Below are positions 1 through 7,526 of a stretch of DNA of 17,126 nucleotides, in pieces (the stretch's first letter is position 1; the number at the start of each line of letters is the position of its first letter). The notes beneath the pieces were generated by a model. That model was not told the origin of the DNA and did not search any database. It worked only from the letters and a program-made list of their open reading frames with translations. The stretch covers positions 1 to 17,126 of the forward strand of contig JBFHES010000075.1 in NCBI GenBank assembly GCA_041584015.1. Reading direction: 5' to 3'. The DNA comes from JBFHES01 sp041584015. Its GTDB lineage: Bacteria; Bacteroidota; Bacteroidia; Bacteroidales; M50B96. The translations under genes and the position numbers were made by a program.

Positions 1-1377
1 TGCCTTCCGATAATAGAAATCACTAAACAGGAAATAATTGTTTGAAATAAAATATCGTGCCTCAATACCTGCATATATATCTATATTATATATTGGTAGA
101 TTATTCTTACTCACTTTAATAATCATGTTTTCATCATTGGTATGCTGACTATAAGCGCTTGCCTTATTAAGAATGCTATTAATTACGCCAGTCTTCAAAA
201 TAAAACTGGATCGTCCCTTATTATAATTATACCCAATAATAAGAGGTATCTCTATGTAGCTATAGGCATTGGTGTAAATCGTATCGTATGCCAGATGTAT
301 TGTGTCAATTGCTGTGGCAATAACCGAATCGGTCATAACCGTTGTCTCTGTATCAATAACTGGAATCCAGGTAGTGTCGGCGCTGTTTACCTGACAATAA
401 TAAGCAACTGTATCTATATTGTAGTTTACATATTGATAGAACTCCCAATAGGCGCGCTCGCTTAGTACATTCCTGTGTTGATCAAATAGTACTTCATCAT
501 TTATCTTGGTATAGGAGATTCCCGATTCAAAGTGCCAGTTCTGTTGACACGCACTTAGTTTAATTCCAAACGTATGCTGATTCGGGTTTGCTGTAAATCT
601 AGATTTATCAGTATGAAATACTCCGGAAAATAAAGCTATGCTCCAGTTGATTGAGGAATCGCCTGCACTTATATAACTGTTGCTTAATACCAAATTGTCA
701 TTTTTATCTTTAGAATTGATGTTTAGCTTGGATGCTTTGGATTTAAGAAAACTGATGCTTTGCTTTTTATTACCAGTGCTTTTATTCAGGTTAAAACGGG
801 TTAAGTCTTTATTGATAGATGAAGTTGATTGAAATAACTGGTTATTGTTATTTTTTGTAAGCACTGTTTTTGAATCACAGTTTATACCTTCCTCGTAGGT
901 GATTGATGTATGCTCTGATTCGGGCGCTTGATAGTGATTCGTATTCGTTTGATTTGCATTTGCCATTTGAGCTACACCAAACCTGGTGTTCTCATTATTA
1001 TTATAGTTTGCGAGATGGATTTGTTGTTCCCTTGCTAATTGCTGTTTCTCCTGCGAAGATTCAGCATGCAGAGGAGAGGCATTGTAAAATGATGCTGCTT
1101 TAGTTCTGCTAGTTACGTTTCCGTTATAAAGCGAGCTTTCATAAGTTGAGTATGGAGTAGTGTAAATTGCTACGCTTGGTAAGCCCAATAATGAAACTAA
1201 AAAGAAACTAAAAAAGCTTAAGAGCTTCCAGTTTAAAATGTGTAGGAATAGAAATTTCCCTTGTTGATTTGCGATGCTTGTAGATAGTTTACTCCAGCCC
1301 TGGTCAGCTGCTCCACTTTGCATCTGCCCAATTTTTTGCTCGAAAAAACGATCGATATGTTCTAAGTCTTTACTCAT
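1..1377 (-). CDS. Anti-sigma-like / transmembrane / outer-membrane-barrel-like fusion protein, 3' end cut by window edge
   Basis: Reading the minus strand from the ATG at 1377 gives an uninterrupted frame of 459 codons that runs off the window, so the protein is partial. Residues 1-50 are hydrophilic and carry a pattern seen in Bacteroidota anti-sigma proteins (DxFFEQK…W…L). Residues about 52-72 (LLSFFSFFLVSLLGLPSVA) form one membrane helix. Residues 75-250 are Asn/Ser/Gln-rich and probably unstructured. From about residue 255 there are alternating amphipathic strands, including SYIEIPLIIGYNYNKG and SSFILKTGVI, which resemble the PorT/OMP_b-brl family. The ATG lies 11 bases after the stop of the sigma-factor gene, so the two are surely cotranscribed, and the position is that usually taken by the cognate anti-sigma factor. 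I infer a membrane-anchored regulator of that sigma factor. The role of the barrel-like part is unclear. The open frame and fold pattern are seen; the function is inferred. Confidence 0.75.
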   Translation of the reverse strand, partial: MSKDLEHIDRFFEQKIGQMQSGAADQGWSKLSTSIANQQGKFLFLHILNWKLLSFFSFFLVSLLGLPSVAIYTTPYSTYESSLYNGNVTSRTKAASFYNASPLHAESSQEKQQLAREQQIHLANYNNNENTRFGVAQMANANQTNTNHYQAPESEHTSITYEEGINCDSKTVLTKNNNNQLFQSTSSINKDLTRFNLNKSTGNKKQSISFLKSKASKLNINSKDKNDNLVLSNSYISAGDSSINWSIALFSGVFHTDKSRFTANPNQHTFGIKLSACQQNWHFESGISYTKINDEVLFDQHRNVLSERAYWEFYQYVNYNIDTVAYYCQVNSADTTWIPVIDTETTVMTDSVIATAIDTIHLAYDTIYTNAYSYIEIPLIIGYNYNKGRSSFILKTGVINSILNKASAYSQHTNDENMIIKVSKNNLPIYNIDIYAGIEARYFISNNYFLFSDFYYRKA

Positions 1378-1388
1378 TTTCTGAAATC

Positions 1389-2009
1389 TTAAATAACTAC
1401 CCTTAGTAGATTTTTGTAATCAGTTTTTTCTCGTTCAATAATTTTTGATTGACTGCTCTCGTACAGTTTCTGTTGCAGCCATTTTCGCGCCTTGTACAGT
1501 TGCGATTTACTTGTGCCAGTTGAAATAGCAAGTAGATTTGCTATCTCTTTGTGGCTGTATTTTTCAAAAACATATAAATTAAAAATTACACGGTAACCAG
1601 TCGGAAGGTCTTGTAGAATTTCGATTACTTCCTCTTCAGTAAAATCAACCTGATAAATGGCTTCGTTCTGTTTGGTGTAATCATTTATGCTATTACCGTT
1701 AAGCTCCTCAATGTTACTGCTAATATTAAAACAGTTCGATTCTTTACTTTTTGTTTTTATTAGTTTAATAGCCGTTCCAATAAATACCCTGCGCATCCAA
1801 CCCTCAAATGATCCGCTTCCTTTATACTTTTTAATATTTGTAAAAATCCAGAGAAAACTGTCATGCACAATATCTTCAACATCCTGTTGCTCCCTTGTAT
1901 ACCTATAACACAGCGCTCTCATTTTAGGTGAGAACTGCTCATAGACAAAGCACTGGGCAGAACTTTCACCCTTTTTGCATGCTTCAATAATGTCAGTTAA
2001 CTTAGGCAT
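1389..2009 (-). CDS. ECF-type RNA polymerase sigma factor
   Basis: A 206-residue sigma-70 family protein of the extracytoplasmic-function class, containing regions 2 and 4 only. Region 2 spans about residues 22-85, with the acidic DVEDIVHDSFLWIF helix and SFEGWMRRV of the -10 recognition part. Region 4 spans about 128-182, with LPTGYRVIFNLYVFEKYSHK and the helix-turn-helix IANLLAISTGTSKSQLYKAR. It would direct core polymerase to a small stress or envelope regulon, normally while held inactive by a membrane anti-sigma factor. The next gene downstream, 11 bases away, encodes a single-pass protein that fits that part. The ATG at 2009 starts directly before the usual N-terminal helix. It is a homologue of the second sigma factor at 6425-6967. 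The target promoter sequence cannot be deduced here. Confidence 0.93.
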   Translation of the reverse strand: MPKLTDIIEACKKGESSAQCFVYEQFSPKMRALCYRYTREQQDVEDIVHDSFLWIFTNIKKYKGSGSFEGWMRRVFIGTAIKLIKTKSKESNCFNISSNIEELNGNSINDYTKQNEAIYQVDFTEEEVIEILQDLPTGYRVIFNLYVFEKYSHKEIANLLAISTGTSKSQLYKARKWLQQKLYESSQSKIIEREKTDYKNLLRVVI

Positions 2010-2101
2010 TCGTTTGTTGTTCTATATAATAGTACCGCAATTGTCGAAAGGTTGTCTAGATTTTATAAAATTAATTATAATTATCGGATGAATTTGAAAA
2101 A

Positions 2102-2122
2102 CCGGAGCCTTAAATGTTCCGG
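2102..2122 (-). terminator. Hairpin with U-tract in the leader of the first sigma operon (possible attenuator)
   Basis: Arms 2102-2108 (CCGGAGC) and 2116-2122 (GTTCCGG) pair over 7 bases with one G-U. Read on the minus strand, the hairpin is directly followed by five U (bases 2101-2097) and lies about 90 bases before the sigma-factor start. It has no U-tract on the plus strand. If the sigma transcript starts to the right of 2122, this could attenuate it; otherwise it may end an antisense transcript. I found no clear minus-strand promoter, so its role is unproven. Confidence 0.35.
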
Positions 2123-2168
2123 CGAAATGCAAATTGATTGCCTACTTTCATATTTCCTTTCTTAAACT

Positions 2169-2176
2169 TATATTTG
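2169..2176 (+). promoter_or_regulatory. Candidate Bacteroidota -7 promoter element (TATATTTG)
   Basis: A full match to TAnnTTTG, 68 bases before the ATG at 2245 of the TMTC-like gene. No TTG-type -33 element was found at the usual spacing, so this is a half-supported call. A start point near 2183 would give a leader of about 60 bases. Confidence 0.4.
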
Positions 2177-2244
2177 TTATTCTAACATGAACAAACCAAC
2201 GCTAGTCCTACTTTCTCTAGTGGTTACAAATATTGATAAGCAGT

Positions 2245-4314
2245 ATGGTAAAGAAAACATCTTCATTACTTTCTAGTGGTAAATGGCAACTAATCCTTTT
2301 ATGTCTTGTTGGTTTTGTATTGTATGCAAATACCCTAAAGCATGAATTCGCCCTCGACGATGGGTTAATGATTCTTGAGAACAAGCTAACCAAGCAAGGT
2401 TTCTCTGGAATTGGCGCCATCTTATTTAGCGACCAGTTTACAGGTATAGCAGGCGAAAGCGGTTCGCAGATTTATAGTGGCAGTAGGTACAGACCATTAT
2501 CTCAGGTAGTGTTTGCAATTGAATACCAGCTCTTCGGACTTGATAGTAGCAAAATGCATTTTATTAATATTTTGTTTTATTTATTATTGGCCGTTGTAAT
2601 GTTTAACATGCTGAAGCGCTTGATGCAAAACAGCACTGGTAAGTGGTTGCAGCAATTACCCTTTGCAGCAACTTTACTTTTCATATTACATCCTATACAT
2701 ACCGAAGTGGTGGCTAATATTAAAAGTCTCGACGAGATTTTAACAATGATACTTAGTCTGGCTAGTTTGAGTTTTGCCATTCGCTATGTTGATACACAGA
2801 AACAGATAAACTTACTGTATTTGTTTTTGAGTTTATTTGCTGCCTTGCTGGCCAAGGAGAACAGCATTACATTCTTTGCCATAATTCCTCTAAGTATTTG
2901 GTTTTTCCGAAAGCTTGATTCAAAACAGCTTCTGCGCATTATGGCCTCAGTAAGTTTGGCATTAGTCGCCTACTTTGTTATGCGTTATGCTTCCTTAGGT
3001 TATATTATGAATTCGGCTGAATCCGACAACCTTTTTCACAATGCATTTATTAATGTTGATGGATTAACTAAGTATGCAATGATACTTTACTCCTGGGGTA
3101 AATACATAAGTCTGCTAATATTCCCTCATCCACTAACACATGATTATTACCCCTATCAAATTCCGGAAGTTGGTTTTGCAAACCCATTGGTGATTTTATC
3201 AATACTACTAATGGTATTGCTCGTATTTGTTGCTTTGCGTAAATTAAAAGAAAAGCACCTTGTTTCATTTGGCATCTTGTTTTATTTCATAACCTTTTCA
3301 GTGGTTTCCAATCTGGTTTTTAACCTGGGATTGTTAATGAACGAACGACTTATTTTTATGCCTTCGTTCGGCTTTGTTCTTGTATTGGCCTATGCTTTTG
3401 TCAACTATCTTTTTCCGTATCTTCAAAAAAAACGACAGCTTAAATTGTATTGGTCTGTGATAATAGTTGTCATTGCACTTTATTCTTTCAAAACAATAGA
3501 CCGAAACCAGGACTGGAAGAACGACAGAACTCTCTATTATGCAGATGTAGAAACTTCGGTGAACTCGGCACGCTGTAATGTTGTGGCCGGCTCGCTAATG
3601 GTTATTGAAGGAAAGGAGAGTGGATCAATAAACGAACGTAACGAGCTGTTCTCAAAGGCTATTCCTTTGCTTAAAAGAGGATTGGAATTACACGCTGATA
3701 ATCCGCCGGGTTGGATGATCCTAGGAGAAATATTTTGGTATTTGGAGGATTTTAAGCGTAGCTATAATTTTTATCTGGAGACCTTTAAATATGATCCCAC
3801 TCATCAAACTGCAAAAGACAATATTCTGGTAATAATAAATGATGAGATTAAGAACCGGAACTTTCCTGAAGCTCACCGTATGATAGAGGGTTTACGTAAT
3901 TATTTCCCGAATGATGAAAGCCTTCATATGCTTCATGTTGATGCTTATTTACAGGCAGGAGATTTTAATGCTGCACAAATAATGCTGAATGACAGACTGA
4001 AGGCGCTTGGAGAAAATGCCATGGTTTATAATAAACTTGCCGAGTTGCATGGTCGCTTTTTAAACGATTTACCAAGAGCTAAGGAATATAGTCTAAAAGC
4101 TTTTTCCATTGATGGCACAGATTTGAACGTAATGGAAAACCTGGGCGTAATTTGCGGATTATTGGGTGAGCACGAAGAATCAATTGGCTACCTCTTGAAA
4201 GTCTATGAGCAGCGCCCGAAAGATCAGAACTTACTGAACAACATCATTAGTACATATCAATTAATGGGAAATGTAGAACGAGCAAACTATTTTATAAATC
4301 AATCTAACAGGTAA
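2245..4314 (+). CDS. TMTC-like polytopic membrane protein (GT-C fold) with C-terminal TPR domain, copy A
   Basis: A 689-residue protein. After a short basic N-terminus there is a first helix (about 13-29), then an acidic pair FALDDG (Asp38-Asp39) in the first extracytoplasmic loop, where GT-C glycosyltransferases keep catalytic or metal-binding acids. YRPLS follows, and then the signature HPIHTEVVANIK (from His149), which closely resembles the HPxHTEAVA motif of eukaryotic TMTC O-mannosyltransferases. About ten hydrophobic segments run to residue 415. The last about 260 residues are helical TPR-like repeats, probably outside the membrane. By family, it should transfer a sugar from a lipid-linked donor to a protein or glycan; donor and acceptor are unknown. 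A TTG at 2233 would add four residues, but the ATG matches the MSKK start of the paralogue at 4338-6236. The gene is transcribed divergently from the first sigma operon. Family assignment is firm; substrate is not known. Confidence 0.82.
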   Translation: MVKKTSSLLSSGKWQLILLCLVGFVLYANTLKHEFALDDGLMILENKLTKQGFSGIGAILFSDQFTGIAGESGSQIYSGSRYRPLSQVVFAIEYQLFGLDSSKMHFINILFYLLLAVVMFNMLKRLMQNSTGKWLQQLPFAATLLFILHPIHTEVVANIKSLDEILTMILSLASLSFAIRYVDTQKQINLLYLFLSLFAALLAKENSITFFAIIPLSIWFFRKLDSKQLLRIMASVSLALVAYFVMRYASLGYIMNSAESDNLFHNAFINVDGLTKYAMILYSWGKYISLLIFPHPLTHDYYPYQIPEVGFANPLVILSILLMVLLVFVALRKLKEKHLVSFGILFYFITFSVVSNLVFNLGLLMNERLIFMPSFGFVLVLAYAFVNYLFPYLQKKRQLKLYWSVIIVVIALYSFKTIDRNQDWKNDRTLYYADVETSVNSARCNVVAGSLMVIEGKESGSINERNELFSKAIPLLKRGLELHADNPPGWMILGEIFWYLEDFKRSYNFYLETFKYDPTHQTAKDNILVIINDEIKNRNFPEAHRMIEGLRNYFPNDESLHMLHVDAYLQAGDFNAAQIMLNDRLKALGENAMVYNKLAELHGRFLNDLPRAKEYSLKAFSIDGTDLNVMENLGVICGLLGEHEESIGYLLKVYEQRPKDQNLLNNIISTYQLMGNVERANYFINQSNR

Positions 4315-4337
4315 GTATTGGCTGCGTTAATTTCTAC

Positions 4338-6236
4338 TTATCTGAATTGCGCATCAAGTTGTGCGGCTTTCTTAAAGTATTCAGCTGCTTCTGCTTGTTT
4401 GTTCATACTTCTTAAAGATAAACCTGCATAGTAGTATGCATGGGCTTTATCAGGATCAAACTCAATACATTTCTTGAAGTTCTGAACGGATAGCTCAAAC
4501 TTGCCAATTGTTCCATAAGTGCTACCCAGGTTAAAATAAGCATCGGCAAAGCGTGGATTGAACTGAATAGCCTTTTGATACACTTCAATTGCCTTATCAT
4601 AGTCCTGCATTTCGAAATAAATAAGCCCCATGTTATTATATGTTATTGAACTTCCCGGATCAAGTTCCAGTGTTTTTAAATAAAGCTCAAGAGCCTTTGG
4701 CTTATCTCCTTTTAACGTCATGGCGTATGCCAATCGCTCGTAGGCGTTCGAGTAAAACTCATACAACTCAATGGCACGATTAAATTCGCTTATTGCCGAA
4801 TCCAGGTACATTTCCTTAGTCGCGGCATCACTCGCATTTCTGCTTTTATTTTGCAAGAGTTCTAGCCCATAAAAATGATGCAGTCGGCTGCTGTTAGGGC
4901 AAGTGGAAACATCTGCCTGGTACAAGGTGAAATTGTCTTGCCAATCGCTATTTCTATTGATGGTAAATCCTGAGAAAATCAATGAAAGCAGTACAACAGA
5001 TCCAATCATTAATTGCTTGTATTGTTTGTTTGATTTTCGAGCTCCCGCTTTTGAATTGTTTTGCTTTTCTGAAAAAAGCTTGTGCAATGCAAACACAAAA
5101 CTGATACAAATCCCCAGGATTGGAACATAAAGTAAACGCTCGCCAAAGGCCGTTCCGATAGTAATAACCAGGTTGCTGAAAATACTCATGGTAATAAGAA
5201 AGTAGGCAAGGCCAAGAGCTATCATATTTTTTCGAAGAATGCCATAAACAGTAACCGCTGCCATAAATAGGAAGACCAGGAGTGAAAGCCAAACTAAGGG
5301 ATTTGCCCAGGTAACAACCTGACTCTCCGGGTATGAATAGTCAGATGAAAGAGGCCATGGCAAGAAGGACATCTTCAGGTATTTCCCTAAAAAGAGAAAC
5401 GAACTGGCATAATAGTCAGCCTTATTCTCAGCACCTGCCAGAACGTTTTCGATTATGGAGAGGTCGTCAATCCCATCAACATCACCAATCACTATGAATC
5501 GGGTAAATAAATAGCCAATAGCAGGAATGGCGTAAATTCCTGTAAATTTCAATAATTGTTTTATCTCGTAACCACGGTGATAGTAATAGAACAGCGGATA
5601 AAGAGCTAAAAATGTAATCACACTTTCCTTTGAGAAAAATGCAATAAAATAGGCCAACATTGAAAAGAGCAGGAGTTTTAGCTGCGGCTTTTCAAGATAG
5701 TTGAAAAACCAATAAAATGAGAGAAGTGCAAATAGAAAAGCCATAATCTCATCACGACTTTTTATATTGGCCACCACCTCTGTGTGTATGGGGTGGGTAA
5801 CAAACAACAGACTTACTAAAAACGGAATAATTATGTGGTACCTGTTAAACAGTAAGCGAAGGACCTTAAAAAGCAATAGAGCACTTAGGGTGTAAAACAA
5901 TACATTCAATAAATGATATACCCATGGAGTATCCGGGAATAGCTCATATTCAGCAGCAAACATAACCAGCGAAAGTGGGCGATACAACGTACCTTCTTCG
6001 TTCCAGTATCCATATCTGTAGCTGGTTTTTAAAAGATCAGGTATGCCATCGAAACCACGCTTTACCAAAAAATTATCCTCTATCGCCGAAGAATCATCAA
6101 GAGCATAGCCGGCGTCAATAGTGTTCATGTTTATTAAAAGAGCAGTTAGTGCTAATACAATAGCTAAATATAGACCCAGGTGAGAAGCTTTTTCCGCATG
6201 AACTTTTTTATTATGAACTGATCTCTTTTTTGACAT
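4338..6236 (-). CDS. TMTC-like polytopic membrane protein (GT-C fold) with C-terminal TPR domain, copy B
   Basis: A 632-residue paralogue of copy A, sharing its motifs in order: basic N-terminus, first helix (about 21-36), YALDDS (Asp47-Asp48), LYRPLSLVMFAAEYELF (85-101) and HPIHTEVVANIKSRDE (from His148). About ten membrane segments end near residue 425. Four regular 34-residue TPRs occupy about 496-632, with one degenerate repeat before them. The TPRs are much more canonical than those of copy A. The expected activity is that of a GT-C glycosyltransferase using a polyprenyl-phosphate sugar, with TPRs binding the protein acceptor; this is known for TMTC proteins and inferred here. It converges on copy A (stop codons 23 bases apart) and diverges from the second sigma operon. 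No full TAnnTTTG was found upstream. Confidence 0.83.
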   Translation of the reverse strand: MSKKRSVHNKKVHAEKASHLGLYLAIVLALTALLINMNTIDAGYALDDSSAIEDNFLVKRGFDGIPDLLKTSYRYGYWNEEGTLYRPLSLVMFAAEYELFPDTPWVYHLLNVLFYTLSALLLFKVLRLLFNRYHIIIPFLVSLLFVTHPIHTEVVANIKSRDEIMAFLFALLSFYWFFNYLEKPQLKLLLFSMLAYFIAFFSKESVITFLALYPLFYYYHRGYEIKQLLKFTGIYAIPAIGYLFTRFIVIGDVDGIDDLSIIENVLAGAENKADYYASSFLFLGKYLKMSFLPWPLSSDYSYPESQVVTWANPLVWLSLLVFLFMAAVTVYGILRKNMIALGLAYFLITMSIFSNLVITIGTAFGERLLYVPILGICISFVFALHKLFSEKQNNSKAGARKSNKQYKQLMIGSVVLLSLIFSGFTINRNSDWQDNFTLYQADVSTCPNSSRLHHFYGLELLQNKSRNASDAATKEMYLDSAISEFNRAIELYEFYSNAYERLAYAMTLKGDKPKALELYLKTLELDPGSSITYNNMGLIYFEMQDYDKAIEVYQKAIQFNPRFADAYFNLGSTYGTIGKFELSVQNFKKCIEFDPDKAHAYYYAGLSLRSMNKQAEAAEYFKKAAQLDAQFR

Positions 6237-6424
6237 CCCTAATTTTTTCGCGAAGATAATGATCTTTGCAATTTATTAAAACCGCTTTTAGCTTCGGTAG
6301 GCTACTAATCAGGCAGATCTTTATTCACGAACCCAAAGCAGCATACCTTTATTTTTTCTTAAATTGATAGCGGATTTGCAGCACTTGAAAATAAGCTGCG
6401 TATTTTCAGTACAAAATTTAAACA

Positions 6425-6967
6425 TTGAATAAGGTCTATACAAATATTCACCAAGATTTAATTGATGCTTGTGCACGCAACAGCCGACATGCGCAAACAG
6501 AGCTTTATAAACTTTATTATAAAGCCATGTTTAATACAAGCTTGCGCATGGTGAACGATCCAATGGAAGCTGAGGATATTATGCAGGAGGCATTTCTGTC
6601 GGCATTTGAAAAGATTAAGACCTATAGTGGTGAGGTAAGTTTTGGAGCGTGGTTAAAGAGAATTGTGGTAAACCGTTCGCTGGATCATATTCGAAAAAAT
6701 AAAATGCAGTTTGATGAGATAAACGATAAGCATGAAATTGCTGAAGAGGAGGTGGCTATTGAGAATTCAGAAGAAACAAATGCTACCGTTGAGCAAATTA
6801 AACAAGCCATGCAGCAACTCTCGGATGGATATCGGGTAATTCTTTCACTTTATCTTTTAGAAGGATACGATCATGAGGAGATTGGAGATATTTTGGAGAT
6901 ATCAAGCTCAACTTCCCGATCGCAATACACCAGGGCCAAAAGGAAACTTTTAGAAATAATGAATTAG
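6425..6967 (+). CDS. ECF-type RNA polymerase sigma factor, probable TTG start
   Basis: A 180-residue ECF sigma factor. Region 2 spans about residues 25-90 (DPMEAEDIMQEAFLSAFEKI, SFGAWLKRIVVNRSLDHIRK). Region 4 spans about 123-176 (LSDGYRVILSLYLLEGYDHE, then the helix-turn-helix IGDILEISSSTSRSQYTRAK). An in-frame TAA at 6419-6421 lies just upstream and the first in-frame ATG is Met35, inside region 2, so TTG at 6425 is the only sensible start. That start is likely weak and would keep expression low. The gene is followed after one base by a single-pass anti-sigma-like gene, then by a DUF4097-like gene, forming a tight operon. It resembles the sigma factor at 1389-2009, notably in the GYRVI…LY and S[GS][TS]S[KR]SQ segments. 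Family is certain; regulon unknown. Confidence 0.93.
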   Translation: MNKVYTNIHQDLIDACARNSRHAQTELYKLYYKAMFNTSLRMVNDPMEAEDIMQEAFLSAFEKIKTYSGEVSFGAWLKRIVVNRSLDHIRKNKMQFDEINDKHEIAEEEVAIENSEETNATVEQIKQAMQQLSDGYRVILSLYLLEGYDHEEIGDILEISSSTSRSQYTRAKRKLLEIMN

Positions 6968-6968
6968 C

Positions 6969-7526
6969 ATGAATAGTATAGAAGACATAATGAAAAATAA
7001 CTTCAAGGAGCACGACGGCTTTGAGCCAAACGACGGGCACCTGGAGCGTTTTGAGGCCAAGCTGGAGCAACGCTTTCCTCAAAAGAAAACCACCAAGCTA
7101 AGCGCAGTTTTAAAGATCGCAGCCATTGCGGTTTTAGCACTTATGTCTGGCTTATGGATTTTTGATCAAATAACTGAAGGTCCGGCGGCGGCCAGACAAC
7201 TGAGTTTGTCAGACGTATCCGTCGAATATGCCGAAGTTGAAATGTACTTTACGAATAACATCAACAAGAAAATAAATGAGCTCAACACAATTGATGATAT
7301 AGATATCGAATTGACAGAAATAATGGAAGAGAGCGAATTGGCCAGCCTCGATTCATTGTATCAGGAACTACAACAAGAACTGGCGCTTAATCCCGGAGAT
7401 GAGCGAATAATTGACGCAATGATTAACATCTATCAATCGAAGTTACATGTAATAAGCAATGTATTAGAAGAGCTAAAAAGAATAAAAAATATAAAAACCC
7501 AAAGCCATGAAAATTATGAAATCTAG
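6969..7526 (+). CDS. Putative membrane-anchored anti-sigma factor
   Basis: A 185-residue protein starting one base after the sigma-factor stop. Residues 1-43 are hydrophilic and include the pattern GFEPNDGHLERFEAKLEQRF (17-36), which resembles the cytoplasmic part of proteins that follow ECF genes in Bacteroidota. One membrane helix spans about 46-66. Residues 70-185 are acidic and helical, probably a coiled coil in the periplasm (IDDIDIELTEIMEESELASL, then DSLYQELQQEL). There is no zinc-binding HxxxCxxC motif, so it is not a ZAS-type anti-sigma factor. Gene position, topology and operon make the anti-sigma role likely but not shown. Its last 20 bases overlap the start of the next gene. Confidence 0.72.
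   Translation: MNSIEDIMKNNFKEHDGFEPNDGHLERFEAKLEQRFPQKKTTKLSAVLKIAAIAVLALMSGLWIFDQITEGPAAARQLSLSDVSVEYAEVEMYFTNNINKKINELNTIDDIDIELTEIMEESELASLDSLYQELQQELALNPGDERIIDAMINIYQSKLHVISNVLEELKRIKNIKTQSHENYEI

Noticed and set aside
142..465. Plus-strand frame of 107 residues near the left edge
   Set aside because: It lies wholly antisense to the 459-codon minus-strand gene, is Cys/Ile-rich without domain features and lacks a promoter, so it is a shadow.
2187..2276. A 29-residue reading frame (starting MNKPTLVLLSLVV) upstream of and overlapping the first TMTC-like gene
   Set aside because: It would begin almost at the predicted transcription start, overlaps the ATG at 2245 in another frame, and has no conserved feature. 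It could be a leader peptide, but nothing supports this.
4310..4342. Inverted repeat GGTAAGTA / TACTTATC across both stop codons of the convergent TMTC-like genes
   Set aside because: The stem has a G-U pair, a 17-base loop and no U-tract on either strand, so it is not supported as a terminator.
6378..6399. GCAGC / GCTGC inverted repeat before the second sigma gene
   Set aside because: Only five pairs with a 12-base loop in a stretch of repeated GCAGC; likely chance. No matching element was found before the first sigma gene.
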